From Comamonadaceae bacterium M7527 (GTDB lineage: Bacteria > Pseudomonadota > Gammaproteobacteria > Burkholderiales > Burkholderiaceae_C), in contig CP087990.1 of NCBI GenBank assembly GCA_021044545.1, positions 1,364,001-1,428,000 on the forward strand: 64,000 bases of DNA, given 5' to 3'. Shown here one piece after another: positions 26,471 to 34,093 of the stretch. Positions within the stretch are counted from its first letter, which is position 1, and the number at the start of each line of letters is the position of its first letter. The notes below the pieces were generated by a model. The model did no database searches and had not been told where the DNA came from. It was given only the letters and a program-made list of their open reading frames with translations. Made by a program: the position numbers and the translations under genes.

Positions 26471-27010
26471 TCACTGCGTGAGGCCGCGCATCTCGAATTG
26501 CATGGCAATGGTGTTCACCAGCATGTGCACACTGGGGCGACCTGTGTCAGCGGTAAAGTGCGCCGTCTCTTTGTAAAAACCATCGCGCTGAGCAAACAAG
26601 TCTTGCAAGCGCCTGGCGGCATTGCCGCCTTGCAGCAGCGGGCGGGATTTATCAAAACGCAAGCGCTTGGCCAACTCCAGCGGGTTAGATCGCAGGTACA
26701 CCACCCATGCATGGGCACGCAGCGCATGGCGGTTGTCACTGCGCAACACCGCGCCACCACCAGTGGCTATGACTGTGCCGTCAAATCCGTCTGTGGGTGG
26801 GTGCTGGCACAAATCGGCAATTACGCGCTGCTCAACGTCCCTGAAGGCTTGCTCACCCTCCACCTCAAAATACTGCTTGATAGAGCAGCCCAACTCACGT
26901 TCAATTTCGTGATCGCTGTCTACAAAGCGCAAGTTGAGGCGCTTGGCCAAATGCCTGCCCACCGTTGTTTTGCCAGATCCAGGCATGCCGACAATCGCAA
27001 TAACAGACAT
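26471..27010 (-). CDS. aroK: Shikimate kinase AroK
   Basis: Phosphorylates shikimate at the 3-hydroxyl with ATP. The P-loop GMPGSGKTTVGRHLA is at residue 8, the shikimate-binding Asp in FVDSDHEIE, and GGGAVL near residue 85. The Arg-rich lid contains KSRPLLQGG. Length of 179 residues is normal. It directly follows pilQ in transcription order, as in many gamma- and betaproteobacteria (pilMNOPQ-aroKB). Confidence 0.95.
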   Translation of the reverse strand: MSVIAIVGMPGSGKTTVGRHLAKRLNLRFVDSDHEIERELGCSIKQYFEVEGEQAFRDVEQRVIADLCQHPPTDGFDGTVIATGGGAVLRSDNRHALRAHAWVVYLRSNPLELAKRLRFDKSRPLLQGGNAARRLQDLFAQRDGFYKETAHFTADTGRPSVHMLVNTIAMQFEMRGLTQ

Positions 27011-27046
27011 GGTGACCAGTGGCTAAACTTTTAAAAATGGGACTGC

Positions 27047-28762
27047 CTAGTTTACAGACCCTCCCCGTCCGTAGCCGCCAAGCGTGGAAATAGTTTCTCG
27101 CTTGGTGCGTGGGGCCTGCAAAATGTGCGGCGTTAAAAATACCAGCATCTCCGACTTGTCAGACCGGCTTGATCGATTGCGAAACAACACGCCCAGTCCC
27201 GGTAAGTCCCCCAGTAACGGGACTTTGGTGTCGGCGTTCCTGTCGTAGCGCTCAAATATACCGCCTATCACCGCCGTGCCCGCGTTATCTACCAACACTT
27301 GCGTTTGCACATGCTTGGTGTTGATGGCAACACCTTGCGCGGTGGTCTCGCCTCTGCTGTCTTTGTTGATGTCAACGCTGAGCATGACTTGGCCATGCGG
27401 CGTGATGTGTGGCACCACGGCCAAGCGCAGCGTCGCACGCCTAAACATCACCGATGAGCCGCCATTGCTGGTCGTGGACTGGTAAGGGTATTCGGTGCCC
27501 TGTTCAATAAGCGCTTTCACTTGGTCGGCCGTGACGATACTGGGACGGGACACAATAACGCCGCGCCCGTCGGCCTCCAGCGCCGACAACTCCAGGTTGA
27601 TAAACCGCGTAGCGTCTGGCGTAAACAAGGACACTGCAAAATTAGCCGCCGGATAGCCACCCACGCCAGCTGAGGGCAAGTTCACAAAAGGCGTGGTGCC
27701 ACCACCCAATTGTCCAGACACCGCATCAAAGCTGGGTCCAATCACACCGCGCACAGGGCCAACACCAACACTGGGCACCACACCGCCACCCAGGCGCGCA
27801 CCCAGCTCTTGGCTGAAACTGTCATCGGCTTCCACAATTCTGGCCTCTATCAGCACTTGGCGCACAGGCACGTCAATGTGCGCAATAAGCTCGGCCACAC
27901 GTACCAAACTGCTGGGCACATCACTGACAAACAGCTGGTTGGTGCGCGGCTCTGGCATCACACTGCCACGGCTGCTCAACACACCTGTTAGCCCCAAGCC
28001 CTGGTCTTGCTGCTGGGCATTGGCCAGCAAGGCATCTGGCGAGTCCTTCGCTTTGCTGACGCTGGTGCGGGTTTTGGAGCCTGTCAAATAGGCTGCCACG
28101 TCTACGGCTTTGGCGTAGTTCATTTGGTAGGCCTTTGTTTGCAACGGCACCAAGGCTATATCGGCCAGCTGCGCTTGCAAGCGTTGACGCCGCTCGGCCA
28201 GTATCTGCACCCTGGGTGCCACCCACATCACATCACCGGCTTGACTCATGCCCAAGTCATTGGCTCTTAGCAACGCCTGCAAGGCAGCGCGCCAAGCCAC
28301 ATCTTGCAACTGCACGCTCACCTGCCCCTTTACACCGTCGGCCAGCACCAAGTTCACACCAGCGACTTGCGCGATAGCCTGCAACACACTCTGAATAGGC
28401 GCATTGGTGACGTCCAGGGTCAGCTTGGGCTCTTGGTCTGGGAGCGCTGTTGTCTCAGAGCGCGGGGCATCAGGTTTCAGTGCGTAGGCAGATTCGGGTG
28501 GCACCACCTTGGCGAGCGTCGAGTCAACCGTTGGCGCTGCAACGGGCGGCAACGCTTGGGCGCTCAACGCCTTTACCGATTGCTGAGCCTGCTCACGCTG
28601 GCTGGCCACATCAATCAAGGCCTGGTCGCCTGCGTTAGGCCTTGTTTGACAAGCTGCCAACCCCAGCAAGGCGAACAGCGTTGCTGCCGTCCTTATCTGC
28701 GACCTGGCTGGGCGCAGCCGCCAAACCTGTAAACCGGCGTTGTAAGCACTCCATACCAACAT
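27047..28762 (-). CDS. pilQ: Short PilQ-type secretin with a lipoprotein signal and no AMIN domain
   Basis: Outer-membrane secretin of a type IV pilus or DNA-uptake machine. From ATG 28760-28762 the N-terminus is basic, then LFALLGLAACQTRP, a lipobox. STN/N0 domain: LTLDVTNAPIQSVLQAIAQV and GVKGQVSVQLQDVAWRAAL. N1 and secretin: RTNQLFVSDVPSSLVRV, VRQVLIEARIVEADDSFSQ, IVSRPSIVTADQVKALIEQG, VPLLGDLPGLGVLFR, EMLVFLTPHIL. These match PilQ closely. The usual two N-terminal AMIN (peptidoglycan-binding) domains are absent, and length is about 571 residues instead of roughly 700. Lipidation is a feature of other secretins (for example MshL and BfpB) but not of classical PilQ. Upstream of aroK as expected for pilQ. 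Confidence 0.85.
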   Translation of the reverse strand: MLVWSAYNAGLQVWRLRPARSQIRTAATLFALLGLAACQTRPNAGDQALIDVASQREQAQQSVKALSAQALPPVAAPTVDSTLAKVVPPESAYALKPDAPRSETTALPDQEPKLTLDVTNAPIQSVLQAIAQVAGVNLVLADGVKGQVSVQLQDVAWRAALQALLRANDLGMSQAGDVMWVAPRVQILAERRQRLQAQLADIALVPLQTKAYQMNYAKAVDVAAYLTGSKTRTSVSKAKDSPDALLANAQQQDQGLGLTGVLSSRGSVMPEPRTNQLFVSDVPSSLVRVAELIAHIDVPVRQVLIEARIVEADDSFSQELGARLGGGVVPSVGVGPVRGVIGPSFDAVSGQLGGGTTPFVNLPSAGVGGYPAANFAVSLFTPDATRFINLELSALEADGRGVIVSRPSIVTADQVKALIEQGTEYPYQSTTSNGGSSVMFRRATLRLAVVPHITPHGQVMLSVDINKDSRGETTAQGVAINTKHVQTQVLVDNAGTAVIGGIFERYDRNADTKVPLLGDLPGLGVLFRNRSSRSDKSEMLVFLTPHILQAPRTKRETISTLGGYGRGGSVN

Positions 28763-28774
28763 CACTACCCCCAC

Positions 28775-29713
28775 TCAGTTCTGAGCTGTCACAACCAGTG
28801 TTTGACCTTGACCTAGCTGCACGGCCGTAGCGGTAATGCGCTGCACACGCAGGCCCTGCGCGCCCAAACGCTGCCCACACTTGACGCGCCAAGTGTGGCC
28901 GCCAGCCAACACCAAAGCCACCGCGTCCTTACCAGTTTGCACAACCCCCAACAGCTGCATGTTTGAAAGCGGCTGCGTCAACGCCTGTTCACGCTGGGCC
29001 TGATACCTGCCGTGCATGGGCGTCCTGCTTAAATCCTGCGCGTTGATTGCTTGTACTTGCATGGCCATGGCAGCGCCGCTTGCACCAGGCTGCTGATCAT
29101 CCGGTAACACGCTCGCCAGCTCGGCAAAGGGTGAAGGTGCATAAGCCAATGCCAGGGTGTCTCGGCTCGCCTCAAACAAGACCGTGGCTTGGGCATGCCT
29201 TTGCACATCAAGACTTGCTTGAAGCAAGTCGTCGCTGACATGCTGCAGCTTGAGTTGGCCCCACAGCATGTCGCGCGACAAGCCCGACAAGGCCTGGTAA
29301 ACAGCTGGCCAGTCACCTTGAAACACAAGCTGTTGCCGAGCTTGGCCCAGACTGCGCCATTGCTGCACCGCCACGCCCGTGGCGGTGAGCTGCTCAAGCA
29401 GGTGCAGCCAGTCAGCATGAGTGGCCAAGCCGTTCTGCGACCTGTCTTGCAAGGCAGCCAGCTGCTGAGACAGGTGGGCGCGTGCACGCAGATTGGCCTG
29501 CACACTGTCTTGTTGGGCTTTGCGCTGTGCGCGCTGCTGCGCCTGCAGGGCCAACAAGTCTTGTTGCGGCCAATACCAAACGTAGGCCAACACCAGCAGC
29601 GCCAAGGTCCACACCAGCCCCAACAGTGCACACTGCCAACGCCTGGGCCACACCAGCACTTGGCCCCACGGCAGCGCCAATAAATCCACGTCTTTCAGCT
29701 GCGCCCAATTCAT
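28775..29713 (-). CDS. PilO-PilP fusion-like pilus alignment protein
   Basis: One open frame of 312 residues in the place normally taken by pilO and pilP. Residues about 28-48 form one transmembrane helix (LLGLVWTLALLVLAYVW). A glutamine- and alanine-rich coiled coil (about 52-95) and a ferredoxin-like region (DWPAVYQALSGLSRDM, then QLKLQHVSDDLLQASLDV) follow as in PilO. From about residue 240, PLSNMQLLGVVQTGKDAVALV and HTWRVKCGQRLGAQGLRVQRI match the secretin-binding beta domain of PilP. There is no PilP lipobox, so the PilP part would be anchored by the PilO helix. The start overlaps the upstream stop in an ATGA; pilQ follows at once. The fusion reading is inference from domain patterns. 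Confidence 0.65.
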   Translation of the reverse strand: MNWAQLKDVDLLALPWGQVLVWPRRWQCALLGLVWTLALLVLAYVWYWPQQDLLALQAQQRAQRKAQQDSVQANLRARAHLSQQLAALQDRSQNGLATHADWLHLLEQLTATGVAVQQWRSLGQARQQLVFQGDWPAVYQALSGLSRDMLWGQLKLQHVSDDLLQASLDVQRHAQATVLFEASRDTLALAYAPSPFAELASVLPDDQQPGASGAAMAMQVQAINAQDLSRTPMHGRYQAQREQALTQPLSNMQLLGVVQTGKDAVALVLAGGHTWRVKCGQRLGAQGLRVQRITATAVQLGQGQTLVVTAQN

Positions 29714-30708
29714 GGTGAACCAAGCGTTTGGGTGAGCGAGCTGCGCTTGATATCCACGCTGTAAGCCAAAACACCGGTGCCCTGTTGCTGGCTATCGCGC
29801 AGTTGCACCTGCGCGACATAGCCCCAGCGTGTGCGCAGAGCTTTTACAAAACCAGTCAAGTCTGGTAGTGACCTGGCGTGGCCATGTACCTCTATCAGGT
29901 CAGCCTTGGCCATGAGCTGCGTAACCGTTACATGCGCAGTCATGTCGCGCGCCAACGCGGCAAGCACTCTCAGCTGCCACACTTGTTGAGCCGCTTGCAC
30001 CGCCTGTTGTTGCTGGGCGCTGGTGGCTTGTGCCAACCGCTCACGCAAGACGGCCAAACTGGGTAAGTCGCGCGCGTCACCCGACTGTGTAACAACTTGC
30101 ACGGGCACAACAGCCTCAACACTTGCATTGAGTGGGTATAAAAGAACACCCGCCACTGCAGCAATGGCCGCTGCGTTAACACCCAGCAGTCGCCAAGACC
30201 CTCGGCTGTATTGCGCGGCGGCCTGCTCTCTGTATGGCAGCATATTGAGGGGTGTGTGCTGCTGGCTGTACGGCGCCAGGCCCACCAACTGCCATGAGGG
30301 CTGGCCTTGGCCATATAGGGTTTGGCAGCGTTGCCAAACTGCATTGACCACGTCTTGCTCAGCCGACCACACAGTGAGCACCTGCATGCCATCTTGGCCG
30401 CAAGGCTTGGCAATACTGTCGACATACACGGCAGCAGCATCATGTACACATTGCGCGTGCAACACCACCTCAGTGCGCACCTCATGAGCAGACATCCAAA
30501 GCGGCAACGCCAGCTCACTGTCTACCCAGTGCCCCTCATCAAGTAACAACCGCATGCGAATGGGCGGACTATCACCGTCAAGGCTCTTGCTAACGCCTGT
30601 AGCTTTATTCACGCTGGCATCCCACAGGGGCTGCCGCCGCCGAAAGGCGCTACGCAACGTCAACATGTCGCGCAGTTTGGCTTTATAGGTGCATAAGCGA
30701 CTGAACAT
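29710..30708 (-). CDS. PilN-like protein with a degenerate PilM-like N-terminal part
   Basis: A 332-residue protein at the head of the compact pilus operon. From about residue 153 it reads like PilN: NMLPYREQAAAQYSRG (compare the INLLPHRE opening of PilN), one transmembrane helix (LGVNAAAIAAVAGVLLYPL), a coiled coil, and VTQLMAKADLIEVHGHARSLPDLTGF resembling the PilN periplasmic fold. Residues 1-150 lack the ATP-binding motifs of PilM. Stretches such as ELALPLWMSAHEVRTEVVLHA and VLTVWSAEQDVVNAVWQR hint at a shrunken PilM C-terminal half. It overlaps the PilO/P gene by ATGA. PilN identity is moderately sure; PilM ancestry is a guess. Confidence 0.6.
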   Translation of the reverse strand: MFSRLCTYKAKLRDMLTLRSAFRRRQPLWDASVNKATGVSKSLDGDSPPIRMRLLLDEGHWVDSELALPLWMSAHEVRTEVVLHAQCVHDAAAVYVDSIAKPCGQDGMQVLTVWSAEQDVVNAVWQRCQTLYGQGQPSWQLVGLAPYSQQHTPLNMLPYREQAAAQYSRGSWRLLGVNAAAIAAVAGVLLYPLNASVEAVVPVQVVTQSGDARDLPSLAVLRERLAQATSAQQQQAVQAAQQVWQLRVLAALARDMTAHVTVTQLMAKADLIEVHGHARSLPDLTGFVKALRTRWGYVAQVQLRDSQQQGTGVLAYSVDIKRSSLTQTLGSP

Positions 30709-30788
30709 AACGAACGCTGGTTTGCTAAGGCGGTACGCAGCCAGTTATTGGTATGAGTTCAATATAGATAACAGGCCACTGCCAGTAA

Positions 30789-30804
30789 TAGGTATATTTA
30801 CCTA
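30789..30804. promoter_or_regulatory. Palindrome in the divergent pilus/PBP1A intergenic region
   Basis: TAGGTA-TATT-TACCTA, 6-base arms and a 4-base spacer, lies midway in the 240 bp between the divergent pilus operon and the PBP1A gene. It could be an operator or simply part of an AT-rich promoter; no regulator is identified. Confidence 0.3.
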
Positions 30805-30894
30805 CCATCCAGCGCCATTAAGCCACTACTGGGCCACCAAGCAGCAGCTACAACACCTCTTGTTTAAAGGGCACAGCGACTCAGCAAATGCCCG

Positions 30895-30925
30895 TTGCCA
30901 GCTGTAAGTCAAGGGTTTCTATAAT
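30895..30925 (+). promoter_or_regulatory. Probable promoter of the PBP1A gene
   Basis: A perfect -10 TATAAT at 30920-30925 is preceded by TTGCCA at 30895-30900 with a 19-bp spacer, slightly long. The -10 is 23 bp before the ATG, implying a very short leader. No clear Shine-Dalgarno precedes the ATG. Confidence 0.5.
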
Positions 30926-30948
30926 TGAGGCATTAACTTTTTTAGCGC

Positions 30949-33384
30949 ATGGCCACACATCCCCCCACCAACGATTCGTCTCACGACGTAACGCAATCTG
31001 CCTCCAGCGGCCCAAAAGCCAAGAAAAAGGCAAGCAAAGCCAAGCCTGTGAGCAGCGCAGGCGGCATTGTGCTGAAGGGTTTGCTGTGGCTGGTAGGCCT
31101 TTGCACAGCTTTTGGCATTGCCGTGGTCATAGGTGCGGCATTTGCACTGACCGTGGCGTTCCCCAACTTGCCAGACGTGAGCCAGCTGGCTGATTACCGC
31201 CCCAAACTACCTCTGCGCGTGTACACCTCTGACAACGTGCTAATGGGTGAGTTCGGTGAAGAGCGCCGTGAATTTGTACCTATTGAAGACGTACCACTGG
31301 TGCTCACCCGCGCTGTACTGGCAGCTGAAGACGCCAACTTTTTCAACCATAACGGCGTGGACATGAAAGGCATGGCGCGCGCTGTATTGGCCAACCTGGG
31401 CCGAGCCAAAAGCCAGGGCGCATCCACCATCAGCATGCAGGTGGCACGCAATGTGTACTTGTCCGCTGAAAAAACCTACACCCGCAAAATCTACGAAGTA
31501 CTGATGACTTTCAAGTTGGAATACCAACTGAGCAAAGCACAGATTTTGCAGATTTACATGAACCAGATTTATCTGGGGCGACGGGCCTACGGCTTTGCAG
31601 CCGCGTCGCGCACCTACTTCAATAAGCCACTAGACCAACTCAGCATCGCCGAGGCCGCCATGTTGGCCGGCTTGCCCAAAGCGCCCTCAGCCTATAACCC
31701 GATTCGCAACCCCAAGCGCGCGCGCGTCAGGCAGCTGTACATCATTGAGCGCATGCAAATCAACGGCTTTATCACTGCCGCGCAAGCTGCTGAAGCCAAA
31801 ATGGAACAGCTGGTCATCAACCGCCCCAGCAACGACGACAGCCTGCACGCCGAATACGCTGCGGAAATGGCACGCATGGCCATCTTCTCGCAGTATGGCG
31901 AGGAAGCTTATACGCGTGGCATCAACGTGTACACCACCATCAACTCTAAAGAGCAACAAGCCGCTTACAAGGCTTTGCGCAACGGCTTGCTGGACTACGG
32001 ATCACGCCAGACCTACCGCGGCCCTGAGAGCAATATTGATTTGCCCCAAGATCCCGTTCTGCGGGGAGAAGCCATTGATGAAGCACTGGCCGATGCGCCA
32101 GACAACGGTGACTTGATGGCCGCGGTGGTGTTGCAAGCGTCTAGCAAAGAGGTGGTGGCCCAGCGCCAAGACGGCGAGCTCATCACCATGAAGGGCAAAA
32201 ACTTGGTGGCTGCAGCCTCAGCTCTTAGGAGCAACGCCCAGCCCAAGGTGCGCTTGCGTCCTGGCTCTGTTATTCGTGTGGTGAAGCACGGCAAGGACGA
32301 ATGGGCTATTACGCAAACACCAGAGGTTGAAGGCGCACTGGTAAGCCTGAACCCTGCCAACAACCACATCATTGCCTTGGCTGGTGGTTTTGATTTTGGC
32401 AAAAGCAAATTCAACCACGTGACCCAGGCATGGCGTCAACCCGGCTCGAGCTTTAAGCCGTTTATTTACTCTGCAGCTCTCGAAAAAGGCATCACTCCCA
32501 GCACCATAGTGAATGACGCACCCTTGTTTTACACCGCAGAGGAAACAGGCGGTGAGCCATGGGAGCCCAAAAACTATGACAACCAGTTTGACGGCCCCAT
32601 GTCCGTGCGCAGGGCCTTGGCCCAATCAAAAAACATGGTGTCTATTCGCGTGTTACAGGTGGTGGGGCCACAGTCTGCGCAAGATTGGATTACACGCTTT
32701 GGCTTTGAAGCCAAGCGACACCCGCCCTACCTCACCATGGCTTTGGGCGCAGGCTCGGTTACGCCCTTGCAACTGGCCACAGGCTACAGCGTATTTGCCA
32801 ATGGCGGCCACTTGTTACCACCGCAGCTGATTTCGCGTATTTCTGATCAGCGTGGCCACATCTTGTACCAAGCGCCAGCTGTCAAGCTCACCGATGACAA
32901 CCGCGTGCTATCGTCCCGCAATGCGTTTGTCGTTGGCGACATGCTGCAGGAAGTCGCGCGAAGCGGTACGGCCGCCAAGTCGCAGCGCACGCTCAAACGC
33001 TCGGATTTGTACGGCAAAACCGGCACCACCAATGACTCACAAGACGCCTGGTTTGTAGGCTACCAGCCGTCGCGCGTGGCGGCTGTGTGGGTGGGCTACG
33101 ACATACCACGCAACCTTGGCAACAGTGAAACCGGCGGCGGCTTAAGCCTGCCCATTTGGATTGACTACATGCGCGTAGCCCTGGAGGACGTACCTGAGCA
33201 ACCGCCCGTGGTGCCAGAAGGCGTGTTTTCAGCCGGTGGCGAGTGGTACTTCAACGAAATGGGCCCCACCAGCAGCATACGCACACTGGGCATGCTGCCA
33301 GGCGGCACTGCATTTGACCCGAAAGGCGATCAAATACTGGCGCCAGAAGAAAAGAAAACCATACTGAATTTGTTCAGAGAGTAA
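30949..33384 (+). CDS. mrcA: Penicillin-binding protein 1A (bifunctional transglycosylase/transpeptidase)
   Basis: Class A PBP that polymerises and cross-links peptidoglycan. A cytoplasmic lysine-rich tail precedes one transmembrane helix (about residues 42-70). Glycosyltransferase family 51: VLAAEDANFFNHNGVD with the catalytic Glu, then SQGASTISMQVARN and LEYQLSKAQILQIYMNQIYLG. Transpeptidase: active serine in RQPGSSFKPF (about residue 500), SKNMVSI (SxN), KTGTTNDSQDAWFVGY (KTG, about 690). Length is 811 residues, typical. It is divergent from the pilus operon, as ponA/mrcA is from pilM in many Proteobacteria. Confidence 0.96.
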   Translation: MATHPPTNDSSHDVTQSASSGPKAKKKASKAKPVSSAGGIVLKGLLWLVGLCTAFGIAVVIGAAFALTVAFPNLPDVSQLADYRPKLPLRVYTSDNVLMGEFGEERREFVPIEDVPLVLTRAVLAAEDANFFNHNGVDMKGMARAVLANLGRAKSQGASTISMQVARNVYLSAEKTYTRKIYEVLMTFKLEYQLSKAQILQIYMNQIYLGRRAYGFAAASRTYFNKPLDQLSIAEAAMLAGLPKAPSAYNPIRNPKRARVRQLYIIERMQINGFITAAQAAEAKMEQLVINRPSNDDSLHAEYAAEMARMAIFSQYGEEAYTRGINVYTTINSKEQQAAYKALRNGLLDYGSRQTYRGPESNIDLPQDPVLRGEAIDEALADAPDNGDLMAAVVLQASSKEVVAQRQDGELITMKGKNLVAAASALRSNAQPKVRLRPGSVIRVVKHGKDEWAITQTPEVEGALVSLNPANNHIIALAGGFDFGKSKFNHVTQAWRQPGSSFKPFIYSAALEKGITPSTIVNDAPLFYTAEETGGEPWEPKNYDNQFDGPMSVRRALAQSKNMVSIRVLQVVGPQSAQDWITRFGFEAKRHPPYLTMALGAGSVTPLQLATGYSVFANGGHLLPPQLISRISDQRGHILYQAPAVKLTDDNRVLSSRNAFVVGDMLQEVARSGTAAKSQRTLKRSDLYGKTGTTNDSQDAWFVGYQPSRVAAVWVGYDIPRNLGNSETGGGLSLPIWIDYMRVALEDVPEQPPVVPEGVFSAGGEWYFNEMGPTSSIRTLGMLPGGTAFDPKGDQILAPEEKKTILNLFRE

Positions 33385-33410
33385 GCGCGCTGCGCCCTCT
33401 TGCTGCGCAC

Positions 33411-33740
33411 TTACGGTGCAAAGTGAAGCGCCAAACCAGACTGCGCACTGGCCAAGCGGCTCAGGTCTGCAAAGAATTCTTGACCGGTTTTGGTGTCCAA
33501 CCAAGCACCGTCTTGCAATCGGTAATGAAATCCACCGGCTTTGGCCGCCAGCCAAATCTCTTGCAAAGGCTTTTGCAGGTTCACAATGATTTGGCTGCCG
33601 TTGGCAAACACCACCGTAATCATGCCGCCCACGCGCTGGTTGTCGATATCGGCGTCGGTTTCATCGTTGATACGGTCACACGCCAACTCAATAGCGGCCA
33701 GCGCCTGTTCAGCAGCATTCAAATAGTCAAGGTCGGTCAT
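33411..33740 (-). CDS. cyaY: Frataxin-like iron donor CyaY
   Basis: Iron-binding modulator of the Isc iron-sulfur assembly machine, 109 residues. It begins MTDLDYLNAAEQALAAIELACD; the acidic first helix (DRINDETDADIDNQR) carries the iron-binding residues. The beta sheet has GGMITVVFANGSQIIVNLQ and LQEIWLAAKAGGFHYR, diagnostic of CyaY. The start at 33738-33740 is chosen over an ATG four codons upstream by family comparison. Divergent to lptM-lysA and convergent with PBP1A, the classical cyaY-lptM-lysA arrangement. Confidence 0.95.
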   Translation of the reverse strand: MTDLDYLNAAEQALAAIELACDRINDETDADIDNQRVGGMITVVFANGSQIIVNLQKPLQEIWLAAKAGGFHYRLQDGAWLDTKTGQEFFADLSRLASAQSGLALHFAP

Positions 33741-33899
33741 GGCAGTGCGCAATCAAAGTATGGGGTTAGGGCGAGAACAGCGTGCACCTCGTAGCTGGTG
33801 AGGCCTGTAGCGCGTCATTACAATAAAGCCGTGGCAACAATTGTAAATTTTGCTGCCCTGCCCTAACGCTTACGTGGTTTTCAAGCCGCGACCAACACC

Positions 33900-34031
33900 A
33901 TGCTTAAACGTCTTACCGCTTGCGCCCTTGCGCTGATCTGTGTGTCTTCCCTGACTGCTTGCGGTCAGAAAGGACCGCTCACACTGCCCGCTTCTGCAAG
34001 CGCAAACACCACTGCCAGTCATTACGCTTGA
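33900..34031 (+). CDS. lptM: Small lipoprotein LptM (YifL)
   Basis: A 43-residue lipoprotein. A signal of the form MLKRLTACALALICVSS ends in the lipobox LTAC, followed by the family signature GQKGPLTLP and a short polar tail. In enterics LptM assists oxidative maturation of LptD in the LPS transport complex. Position upstream of lysA and divergent from cyaY is conserved across Proteobacteria, which supports the call despite the small size. Probably co-transcribed with lysA (62 bp apart). Confidence 0.9.
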   Translation: MLKRLTACALALICVSSLTACGQKGPLTLPASASANTTASHYA

Positions 34032-34093
34032 CCCTAAAGCCCACAAGCAAACCTGTTCTCGCAGTCACACCACACTGAAAAGCCGCACCATTT

